From assembly GCA_944389935.1 (NCBI GenBank), contig CALXOE010000015.1:1-64000 (forward strand): a DNA stretch of 64,000 nt, written 5' to 3'. This document shows positions 44,301 through 50,902 of the stretch, in pieces. The position numbers and the translations under genes are program-made. This DNA is from an uncultured Victivallis sp. (lineage in GTDB: Bacteria; Verrucomicrobiota; Lentisphaeria; Victivallales; Victivallaceae). The notes under the pieces are model-generated. The model was not told the DNA's origin. It made no database searches and saw only the letters and a program-made list of their open reading frames with translations. Each line of letters starts with the position of its first letter. Position 1 is the stretch's first letter.

Positions 44301-44422
44301 GAGAGTTCCGCCGTCAGCAGCGCGACCGGCTCTTTTTCGCCGATCAGGGCGACCTTCAGCGGCGCGGCGCAGAGCGTGATTGCGCCGACCAGAAAGAACA
44401 GTGTTGCGGAGTGTTTCATCAT
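41354..44422 (-). CDS. Large secreted CsgG-like and beta-propeller protein
   Basis: A 1022-residue exported protein (signal MMKHSATLFFLVGAITLCA). The first 250 residues contain two CsgG-like units, marked by EIQLLERTEIEKILQEHRL and VQILERSRLGLVTAERELT, each preceding a putative lipid/ring-forming strand. A helical middle of about 400 residues follows. The last 350 residues form a beta-propeller (SETLAVIGDKRGNLHCYD, RIWGLGGGNLYKG, MLLFAVTTPGNTMVYAVSP). I know of no described protein with this order. It is the first structural gene after the sigma/anti-sigma pair. Confidence 0.75.
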   Translation of the reverse strand: MMKHSATLFFLVGAITLCAAPLKVALIGEKEPVALLTAELSDAPEIQLLERTEIEKILQEHRLHAAALSPQELLRCFPHADYFAVVSGKRLIVFNGKNGFLIRSGESEHPADDLRRAIAESRRGIPLYLAIVSVRMVGIPQKREPQLEALVPRLEERLLRIPGVQILERSRLGLVTAERELTRQTFALAPSALLLSIEFEAKDDGVNAKVLVRDLDGQLAGRCEKNVAFADPDGFCEAVCGELQTVFQPEREQRRSRRTEAARFFEEFSALEMSDAKFTPECREKLEAALALAPDNPRYRFAEIRYRADDLRRNVPWPELAEEWPAQWERCRKFRQEFPRETDSGGVMYTSYVLPGLNRRRCRPGSAEYRLAEGILREMRQLAGEEARLRHPCPATETISTPEELNNFSRVCLSSCRLESYLSLEQCLKEQLSLELQFFRIAEKLHAAHPEWNKQIASIISRNGHGLALDFLSAGEFCDSPEIRRRIIRSHLTSPLMTEYLEFIRRSSIPFLQRQFLLLRYMRKVCAVPQEDEEERYAEVFREFFAEAKHHFPRMLEPPSGPTHYGSVGAAGIFENFVAQTTGALALYRRELAACRREHYAVGDWTMLEMMIRQGEKPEAFVPQVKTLRKYNYDRLTKNKTANLYASLLWRLFDREGNFRSRAAEQLFFDANCAFRIETGRYRDLFRSGPASGTIETLLGSARTDDETWLLFRRSGDARILLGAMRDDGTVIPCVETPLKNGEFDGNDDVIARRPAPFTVSETLAVIGDKRGNLHCYDRTTQQWTQIPEFLPVPPVSLAVASDRIWGLGGGNLYKGEFCTLVSCAPDGSGRKIHFSTARVEPQNELDHLKIREVNSLLEHENMLLFAVTTPGNTMVYAVSPVSGDFTRLVRFPFSGAGIDMLWRQRDEVYCFTMAHGERIYRIDPAQKRAQWLFNQSGERYRFDDPAARPVVLKGGFWQMNRPWCFRGKLLFSANCTPGVIDLASPERSPLLWLPACSALFERPDGVLFLGYQRYFIVKEKI

Positions 44423-44459
44423 GTGTGTTCCGGAGAATACCGCGACATCGTTGCGGCGG

Positions 44460-45044
44460 TCATCCCTGCTCCCGGCCGTCGTAATGATTGCCGCTGCGCC
44501 GAATCGCGGGCAGATCCGTCCGGATCCGCCTGCCGTTCCAGTTCAAATCGAGATCCAGAACCAGCGTCTCCCCGTCGCAGCGTGAGGAGACGATCTCGCC
44601 GGAAATTCCGGGGGTGTCCAGATAGATGGTGTCCTGATCGGAACAGGCGAGCGAAAGCCGGATAATCTTACCGTTTCCGTCCAGAAGCGTGAGAATGACC
44701 AGGTTGTCCGGCGGAGACTCCGAACGCGCCCCCGTGTAAAGTTCATCGTTCACGAAGAGCACCGCTGCATCCTCCCCGAAAAGCCGCACCGTCTCCGCCA
44801 GTCCGGTATAGGGGTTGTACGTGACGAACGCTTTCCGGGTCAGCGGCAGCAGCAGCACGCTCACCGCCGCCACCGAAAGAACCAGAAAGCATGCGGCAAA
44901 CCGGAGCAACGCGGTGCGGCGGGTTTTCCGGCGCTCATCAATCCGTCGGAAAAGGGTTTCGGCGAATTCGGTTTCGTTCTGCGGGAAATGCGCCTGCGCC
45001 GATTTCTTCCGTTCCAACAGGGAATTGAGTCGTGTTTCATTCAT
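44460..45044 (-). CDS. Membrane anti-sigma factor (putative)
   Basis: A 194-residue protein with a cytoplasmic N-terminal part of about 44 residues, one transmembrane helix (about 45-67, LLRFAACFLVLSVAAVSVLL) and an external beta-rich domain. The layout, and the eight-base overlap with the end of the ECF sigma gene, are those of anti-sigma factors that hold an ECF sigma factor at the membrane until a signal arrives. No zinc-binding HxxxCxxC motif is seen, so it is not of the ZAS type. The outer domain would be the sensor. Confidence 0.65.
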   Translation of the reverse strand: MNETRLNSLLERKKSAQAHFPQNETEFAETLFRRIDERRKTRRTALLRFAACFLVLSVAAVSVLLLPLTRKAFVTYNPYTGLAETVRLFGEDAAVLFVNDELYTGARSESPPDNLVILTLLDGNGKIIRLSLACSDQDTIYLDTPGISGEIVSSRCDGETLVLDLDLNWNGRRIRTDLPAIRRSGNHYDGREQG

Positions 45045-45546
45045 CTTGCAATCTCCTCATCGCTTCCAGGAGCAGAGCTTTGGCTTTATGAATCCGCTGA
45101 TAGAGCGTGTTGGTGCTGCACCCGAGCAGGCGCGCCGCCTCAGCACCGGGGATTCCGCTCAAAACCGCCACATGGACCGTTTCGCGATACAGCTCCGGCA
45201 GTTCCGCGATCGCCCGGTCGAGTTCGTCGAGCATCGGTTCTGCCGTGTTGTCCGGGCCGTCGGCCTGCAGTCGGGAGAACGCCTCCCGGGTGCGGGCTTC
45301 GCGCGCCCGCCGGCGCAGCAAATCGTAACTCTCCGTGACGACAATCCGCGATACCCATCCCGCGAGCGCATCCGGCCGATTCCGGAACTGGGTTCGCCGC
45401 TCCCACGCCTTGAGCAACGCGCGCTGAACAGCATCGTCCGCATCGACGGAAGAGTTGACGATGTGGAACGAAATGGAGCGGAACAATCCGAGTTTCTCCC
45501 GAATCAATTCCGCAAAGAGAGTTTTCCACATGTCATCCCGGTTCAT
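45037..45546 (-). CDS. ECF-type RNA polymerase sigma factor
   Basis: A 169-residue sigma70-family factor with only regions 2 and 4. Region 2 shows VDADDAVQRALLKAWERRTQF; region 4 shows LPELYRETVHVAVLSGIPGAEAARLLGCSTNTLYQRIHKAKALL, whose helix-turn-helix binds the -35. The start is ATG at 45546. It heads a minus-strand cluster: anti-sigma factor (8-base overlap), then three secreted proteins, 37 bases further. Autoregulation is expected, but I cannot pick out its promoter. Confidence 0.93.
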   Translation of the reverse strand: MNRDDMWKTLFAELIREKLGLFRSISFHIVNSSVDADDAVQRALLKAWERRTQFRNRPDALAGWVSRIVVTESYDLLRRRAREARTREAFSRLQADGPDNTAEPMLDELDRAIAELPELYRETVHVAVLSGIPGAEAARLLGCSTNTLYQRIHKAKALLLEAMRRLQDE

Positions 45547-45720
45547 GCGTGTCCCTGTTCGTCTTTTTTTTTAATTAAGACGCCTCTGCCGAGCCTTTTC
45601 TTAGTTTCTGCGGCTGCAAAAACTTCTTTTTTTCTTCATGGGAATTCAGGGCGATTCCGATCATGCCGTTCAGGAGCGACTCCGGCGCGATGAACCGTTC
45701 ACATCACATTTTTCTCGAGA

Positions 45721-46467
45721 CTATTCCGTTTTTCCGCCGGCGTCAGATACTTTTTCCGCGCGGAGAAACACGTCGAGGCGGTTCAGGACAAGGCGGTCGC
45801 GATCCCGGAAAAAGACGGTCTGGAACCAGAGGCTGTCCGCTGTTCTGCACTGATTTTTCAAATAGAGCCGGTTGTTTTCGATCTTGCTGGAGCCGGCATA
45901 CTCGGCGTTGAGATGTTCCGCGTCTTTTCCGGCAAAGGAATAACTGCCGTCCGCAGAAAAGATCAGCTGAAACGGAGCGACTCTTTCTTCCCCGCTTTTA
46001 AGGTTTTTCTGAATCAGGGACCAGGAGCCGACCAACCAGTCCGGAGTCAGACGATTCCCGGAATTACGGCGCTCGAGACGCAATATCAGATCCGGCTGAA
46101 AATCATTTTGGAATTCAATCGCGTCACGACTGACCCGACAGGCGATCAAGCCGCGTTTCTCTTTTTGAATCTCGTCTTTTCCGGCGTCGGGATTCTTTTC
46201 CGGGAGAAGAAGAGTCCACTTTTTCTGAACATACGTCAGTCTGCCCCGGAGAGTTTTTTCCGCAGCTCCCGGCGTGATGGATTCCACCGTACCGTCGGCC
46301 AGAATGCGGCAATGATAATCCGCCAGCAGATTTTTCTCCTGATGGTTGACGATATAGACATCCCATTCGCCGGCAAAATCATTCGGCAGACTCGCCCCCG
46401 GAATTTGATCGGCAACTGCGGAAACGGCGGCTGCCGACAGCAAGAAAAAATAAAGCAGGAATTTCAT
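45721..46467 (-). CDS. Secreted protein with two lipocalin-like units
   Basis: A 248-residue exported protein (signal MKFLLYFFLLSAAAVSAVA). Two similar openings, FAGEWDVYIVN (about residue 31) and LVGSWSLIQKN (about 145), are each followed by beta strands (LILRLERR, YSFAGKDAEHL) and may be two lipocalin/calycin-like barrels. I do not recognise the family further. It lies 174 bases upstream of the ECF gene on the same strand and is followed by an AT-rich gap, so it is probably separately transcribed. Confidence 0.65.
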   Translation of the reverse strand: MKFLLYFFLLSAAAVSAVADQIPGASLPNDFAGEWDVYIVNHQEKNLLADYHCRILADGTVESITPGAAEKTLRGRLTYVQKKWTLLLPEKNPDAGKDEIQKEKRGLIACRVSRDAIEFQNDFQPDLILRLERRNSGNRLTPDWLVGSWSLIQKNLKSGEERVAPFQLIFSADGSYSFAGKDAEHLNAEYAGSSKIENNRLYLKNQCRTADSLWFQTVFFRDRDRLVLNRLDVFLRAEKVSDAGGKTE

Positions 46468-46494
46468 GAATCGGTCTCCCCTGTGATCGGAATC

Positions 46495-46528
46495 AAAAAA
46501 ACAAAGGAGCGAGAAAACTTCGCTCCTT
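46495..46528 (-). terminator. Terminator of the 46574-47155 lipoprotein
   Basis: On the minus strand AAGGAGCGA, seven-base loop, TCGCTCCTT, followed by TGTTTTTTT. Confidence 0.85.
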
Positions 46529-46573
46529 CGATCTGGATGCGGGCTGGAAACACATCCGAGACAATGTCGTCAC

Positions 46574-47155
46574 TCAGAACAACCAACCCGATTTCGATGC
46601 AGTCACATCAAAAAGTTTGTAGGGGACGACAAATTTCTCCATGACGACAACTTCACCTTTGCCGTTGATGTAAAACGGCATCGGCTTGACGATCTCGACA
46701 CCGGTCAACGTCGCGGGGAAGCCAGTGACCTTGACATTCATCTTCTTGAACACGAAGTAATCGTCGGTCTGAATTTCGTAACGGGCCGCGACGACGGCAT
46801 CGCTCTTGCTGGATTTGCAGGCATTGTAGAACGCCGCCTTGGCCGCAATCTCCTTGGCATTCGGCAGCCAGGCCAGAAGCGCACTCCAGATGCTGTCGTT
46901 CGCAGCCAGAGTCGCGTTATCGGCGAACGCAGAGGTGTCTCCCCAGGCAAAAAGACCGAACAAAACATTGACCTGAGCCTGACCGCTGACACGTTCCTTT
47001 TCATTGACCTTGTACAGTGGCCGATAGCTGTCGACCGGACCGACCGTGGCAGGATAGACGTTCATGCTGCCGGCATCACTGGTGTTGATGGAGGTACAGC
47101 CGGCAAAAAACAGCGCCGCCGTTGCACACAGTGCCAGGAAGAAAAATTTTTTCAT
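46574..47155 (-). CDS. Lipoprotein of unknown function
   Basis: A 193-residue lipoprotein: MKKFFFLALCATAALFFAGC gives a clean lipobox (FAGC). The mature part contains VNVLFGLFAWGDTSAFADNA and, later, AVVAARYEIQTDDYFVFKK, a pattern like small TRL-type or YjfO-like envelope lipoproteins, but I would not name it. The ATG at 47155 follows AGGAGAG. It has its own near-consensus promoter (47213-47240) and terminator, thus is a single-gene unit. The mobile-element remnant begins immediately upstream, on the opposite strand. Confidence 0.8.
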   Translation of the reverse strand: MKKFFFLALCATAALFFAGCTSINTSDAGSMNVYPATVGPVDSYRPLYKVNEKERVSGQAQVNVLFGLFAWGDTSAFADNATLAANDSIWSALLAWLPNAKEIAAKAAFYNACKSSKSDAVVAARYEIQTDDYFVFKKMNVKVTGFPATLTGVEIVKPMPFYINGKGEVVVMEKFVVPYKLFDVTASKSGWLF

Positions 47156-47189
47156 TTGACTCTCCTTGTTTTGTCCAGCCTTTTTATTA

Positions 47190-47203
47190 CTTGCACCTGC
47201 AAG
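47190..47203. repeat. Small palindrome in the lipoprotein leader
   Basis: CTTGCA-CC-TGCAAG lies in the 5' leader of the lipoprotein mRNA, between its -10 and ATG. It may fold as a leader hairpin. Confidence 0.4.
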
Positions 47204-47212
47204 AACTGCTAT

Positions 47213-47240
47213 ACTATAATAGCTCAAAAGATTATGTCAA
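47213..47240 (-). promoter_or_regulatory. Promoter of the lipoprotein gene
   Basis: On the minus strand a perfect TTGACA, 16 bases, then TATAGT. It lies 57 bases before the ATG at 47155. Confidence 0.8.
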
Positions 47241-50007
47241 GGGAAAACTTTGTTATTATTTCAATATTTTGTCACAAGCGATTCTTCCTCTATACCGTGC
47301 AATTCTCGACAACATCTATCGCGAACACTTCAACGAACCAGGATTCGACCGGGTTGCGCAGCTGAATTTCCCGTTCCACGAGCGCGTTTTCGCGACCGAC
47401 GTCGAAACCGGGGAGGAGAGCGGAAGCGGCCGCGTCAACCTCGAAACGGCGGAAGACCAGCGGCTTGCCGCCGAAGAGTACGTCGCCTCCATCGCGGAAT
47501 CGGGAGCGCCGAAACCGAACTGGTGGAAAGAGTTCCTGCAATCCGTCCGCATGTGGATTGCCGACCATTTCCCGCACGCGCGGCAAGTCCGCATGACCGA
47601 CCGAGAGATCGAAACTCTGCTCGCACGCTCCGCGCGCGCCGCCCGGAGAAACCGGCGCGGCAACGGCAAAGTCATCGCGCCGGAATCGATGATCCGGTTC
47701 AGGGTAAACGAGAACGGCGAGACGGTTTTCGGGATTGCCGGGAGGGATGGGGATTTCACCGCGCGGGAGATTATGGAGGATAAAACCATCTCCGAAAACA
47801 CCCCGATCCTGACTTCCGATGGGTCGGAGGTGTGGGGAGAAATCACTCCGGAAATGGCCGAAGCCGGAAAGGAACTCGGACTCGAAGCGCTGCCGATCAA
47901 ACTCCTCAAGGGGAAACATTTCGGAAATCATGCCGGGTTCGGACTTGCTCATCTCTGGAATCAGCATGGCGCGGAACTAGAAGCGCGCGGTTATGATCTC
48001 TCCGACTTTCTCACCGGGGTTTTCGGGAAGCCCAATCAGATTTATGCCTCCAGACAAGGCGATAATATCCGGCTCGAACTTGTCACGAAATCGAGGCCGC
48101 GCAATATTGGCGTATTGGAACTTCGGAAAAAGGATGGATTCTACTCCGTCGTAACGGCGTTTCCGATCGAAAAAGACTCACATCAATTTCGGGGTAATAA
48201 GATTTGGACGTATGAGGGATCAGCTCATACCAAGAGCAAGCAACGAACCCAGTCCCTTGAACCGCTCAGTGGCGATCAACGGTTGCAGCCACCGCTAGAA
48301 GATCGAGGAATCCAAACTAACAATAATATAACCTCTTCCGGCGAAAAGTCAAGCGGGAATACCGGAGCTGTCTATTCGGTTGATTCGGTCTGGACGGGAA
48401 GCGCCGCCAGCTACGATGCGCCCAGTCTCCAATACATCGGCACGGGAGAGGGGCAGCAGGTTTTCGGCTGGGGATTGTATGGATCAAGCAGCCGGGAGGT
48501 GGCGGAGTGGTACGCCAAAGCAGACGTTGCCCGGAAACGGAATCCCGCTCAAAATGATCTCGTGGTTTATCTGGACGGGAAAAAGCTGAATGATCCGAAC
48601 AGCGACAAGGATGTTTCGGATCTGGTCTGGTTCGTGTTTCATTTTGGCGAAACGTATGTGCGGGAGTTTGCGGAGCAAAACGCAAAACTCTCGTACAGCG
48701 GACTCGAAGAGTACTCCAGAATGCGTGACGCCAATCCGGAAATGCGCAATGAATCCGGAAAAAATCAGGAGCGTGATGAAAAAACATTGGAGCTTCTGGA
48801 CCGGATCAAAATCGAGGAAAATGAGGACCCGCTGATCTGGGACGCTGTTTCCGGTTTGTCCAGCGCGCGGATGAAGCCATCCGAAAGACACAGCACGGCA
48901 GATATCGAACAGCGGTTACGCTCTGATTTGCGAAATGTACTGGAACGCAAGCGGAAATTCTATCAGGAACTGGCCTCCAAAAACAAGAGCGTCCGCATCC
49001 GGGAAATCAATCAGAGAAAAGCGGACGCATACGAGCGGGCGATTGCGAAACTGCCATCCCTTTCCCGGGAAGAGCTGACAACTGGAGGACTTCCTCATAA
49101 TCTCTATCAGCAGACATTCTGGCCGGGGAAAGAGGAGAATCTGCTCGACTGGGACAAAAAAGTTCCGAAAAAGCAGATTCAGAAGATCGCCGATCAGGCG
49201 GTCAAGGAGGGATTGCCGTTCGGATACACTGAAAACGGGAAAAACTTTTTCAACGGAAGTGCCACAAGCGGAGAGCTTCTGTATCATGAACTTGCGAAGC
49301 CATTCAACCTCGGCAGCCCGAAAGCCGCGAGTGAGTTTCTGTATCGGGCTGGGATCGATGGCGTAACCTACATCGGGGACAGCTCCCGCGTGCGCAACTA
49401 TGTCGCTTTTTCCGACCAGGATATCCGCGTTGACGAGCATATCATGTTCCAGGCGGTCGGGGATAAATTCCGGACGATTCGGGACGCTCTGCCGGAAGAA
49501 ACGGGGGAGACTCCGCTGCTTTCGATTCCGAAAAATTTGCCGAACCGGATTACCGCGCTTCCGGAGCCGGTTATTTCCGACATCAAAGAGGCGTATGGAG
49601 CGCTTCCGAGTTCCGTTACGGACGCCTGGGGCGATTCGGTATATCTGAAAGAAGATCGGCGTGGTGATATGCGTCTGGTGCATTATATCACGAGCGATAC
49701 GGATACCGGGGGGCGTGGTCAGGGCGATCTTGACCCCTCCCGTATTCCGTGGCTTCCGAGGATTGCGGAAACAGTGGCGAAAGCCCAGGTGATGCTGCGC
49801 GATTTCCGGAGTCGAAACCGGATTTATGTACGGAACTACGCGGAGGGAATGCACCTGGTCGTCACCAGCGCGGAAGGAAAGTTTATCGGCCAGAAAGAGT
49901 ACGATACCTCCGCCATTACACAATTTCCTGAGAACGATAGGCGGGTTGGTACCAGAGATCGGTTTACTGTGGAAAAGGAAAGAGGCGGTATGCTTCAAAG
50001 TGGAGTA

Positions 50008-50230
50008 GCCGCCCCGTCAGATGGGGCGGCTGGCTCTGCGTCCTTGGCTGAATCTGACTCAACGGACCAGATGCCGGGAATCGCCGCCCCGTCAGGTCAG
50101 GCGGTTGGCTCCGGGTCCTTGGTTGAACCTGACTCAGCGTCCCCGAAGTCTACCTCAACCGAAATGTCAGACACGTCGGCGATCACTGCCGATTCCTTGA
50201 CCGAGTCTGACTCGACGGAACCGGTAGCTG
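50008..50230 (+). repeat. 75-base tandem repeats in the polyvalent remnant
   Basis: Unit 1 (from 50008) and unit 2 (from 50083) share GCCGCCCCGTCAG and the later TCCTTGG-TGAA-CTGACTCA; a third, degenerate copy lies near 50194 (TCCTTGACCGAGTCTGACTC). The first unit carries an eight-base perfect hairpin (GCCGCCCC / GGGGCGGC, 50008-50030). The coded peptide is Ser/Asp/Ala-rich. Confidence 0.7.
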
Positions 50231-50706
50231 ATAATAATATATATCCGACGCCGGATGAAATCAAGCGGGCAATCGAACGAATGCAGAACAACTTCCGGAA
50301 GCCGAACCGGGTTTACGTACATGACTGTTCAAAGGGGGCGATTCAATTCATTATCGTCACGCGGAAACGTTTGATCACGCTCTCATCACTCTGTTCGCGG
50401 CAAAGAACAGATGGGGACTCATCGTCGGCCCCCACGTCAGTCAATGGTTCTCAGGGGAACGACCCCTCCGCATTGACCTCAAAAGAAGAAGGGGGAAAAC
50501 GGTCTCCCCAGTCTCCGTCAACCGGAGAATCAAGCGGGGACGCTCCCTACTCTCCGTCGGCGGGAACTAATGTAGCACCATCTTTGAAAAATGTCAAGCT
50601 GCTTCAGGGGGATGTCATCTACCGCGGCGCCACGACATTTACGGACAACTGGATCTCTACCGGCTCTATTCCGACTGGAAAAAGCAAAGCGCGCTCGGAG
50701 ACCGCG

Positions 50707-50743
50707 AAAAAAAACAGGCGGCTGTTTCATCCACAACCACCTG
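50707..50743 (-). terminator. tRNA-Ser terminator
   Basis: On the minus strand CAGGTGG pairs with CCGCCTG (one G-U), followed by eight T. It lies 20 bases past the tRNA CCA end. Confidence 0.8.
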
Positions 50744-50763
50744 CCTTTCCAAGAATTCGATAT

Positions 50764-50851
50764 TGGCGGAGAAAGAGGGATTCGAACCCTCGGTGACTTG
50801 CGCCACGGCGGTTTTCAAGACCGCTGCCTTAAACCACTCGACCATTTCTCC
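50764..50851 (-). tRNA. tRNA-Ser(UGA)
   Basis: Read on the minus strand: acceptor GGAGAAA pairs with TTTCTCC, discriminator G and an encoded CCA. The anticodon loop is CTTGAAAA with TGA as anticodon, flanked by GCGGT/ACCGC. The T-arm holds GGTTCGAATCC, and there is an extended variable arm as in class II serine tRNAs. The length is 88 bases with CCA. The polyvalent remnant reads into its 3' end from the other strand. Confidence 0.97.
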
Positions 50852-50864
50852 GGATTTGCATAAT

Positions 50865-50896
50865 ATGCGCCCGAAAAACCGATTTTTCAAGCGCAT
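50865..50896 (-). repeat. Hairpin between htpG and tRNA-Ser
   Basis: On the minus strand a 14-pair stem (outer ATGCGC/GCGCAT, inner GAAAAA/TTTTTC, two G-U pairs) with a TCGG loop begins six bases after the htpG stop and ends 13 bases before the tRNA. There is no T run after it. It might be a processing signal or weak terminator; TATTAT beyond it could be a tRNA -10. Confidence 0.6.
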
Positions 50897-50902
50897 TCCA
50901 GA

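Larger units (their letters stand above)
47269..50796 (+). pseudogene. Truncated phage/conjugative-element polyvalent protein, ART and nuclease-like domains
   Basis: A very long open frame with no credible start: the only upstream ATG (47122) lies inside the lipoprotein signal sequence on the other strand. In order: an N-terminal remnant (AEEYVASIAE ... WWKEFLQSVRMWI); a Barnase/EndoU/ColicinE5-RelE-like (PBECR-like) nuclease unit at about 47860-48220 (GFGLAHLWNQH, GVLELRKKDGFYSVVTAF); an ADP-ribosyltransferase-like unit of the ART-PolyVal type at about 48370-49440 (YIGTGEGQQVFGWGLYG, then GELLYHELAKPF and GVTYIGDSSRVRNYVAF); a second nuclease-like unit at 49740-49950 (NRIYVRNYAEGMHLVVTS); 75-base repeats; and a decayed copy at 50240-50570. 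Polyvalent proteins are carried by phages and plasmids and enter hosts with their DNA. The zero frame after 50340 is low-complexity, and the last part runs antisense through tRNA-Ser. Confidence 0.65.

Noticed and set aside
42950..44665. 571-codon plus-strand open frame over the large CsgG-like gene
   Set aside because: Shadow; the minus strand has a signal peptide, coupled neighbours and CsgG-like motifs.
45547..45720. Specific ECF-type promoter before the sigma factor gene
   Set aside because: TGCAGCC and CGTC strings occur, but the spacing is far too long; no supported promoter.
47122..47268. ATG at 47122 as the start of the polyvalent ORF
   Set aside because: It lies in the signal-peptide codons of the minus-strand lipoprotein and crosses that gene's promoter; the sequence up to about 47280 is not protein-like.
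50008..50230. CRISPR array
   Set aside because: Repeats are 75 bases, adjacent and coding-compatible, with no spacers.
50764..50790. Direct repeat of the tRNA 3' end marking an attachment site
   Set aside because: I scanned the left boundary region around 47150-47350 and saw no copy.
50571..50796. End of the zero-frame polyvalent ORF as real coding sequence
   Set aside because: It runs through a tRNA terminator and antisense to the tRNA T-arm; the likely coding frame stops at 50570.
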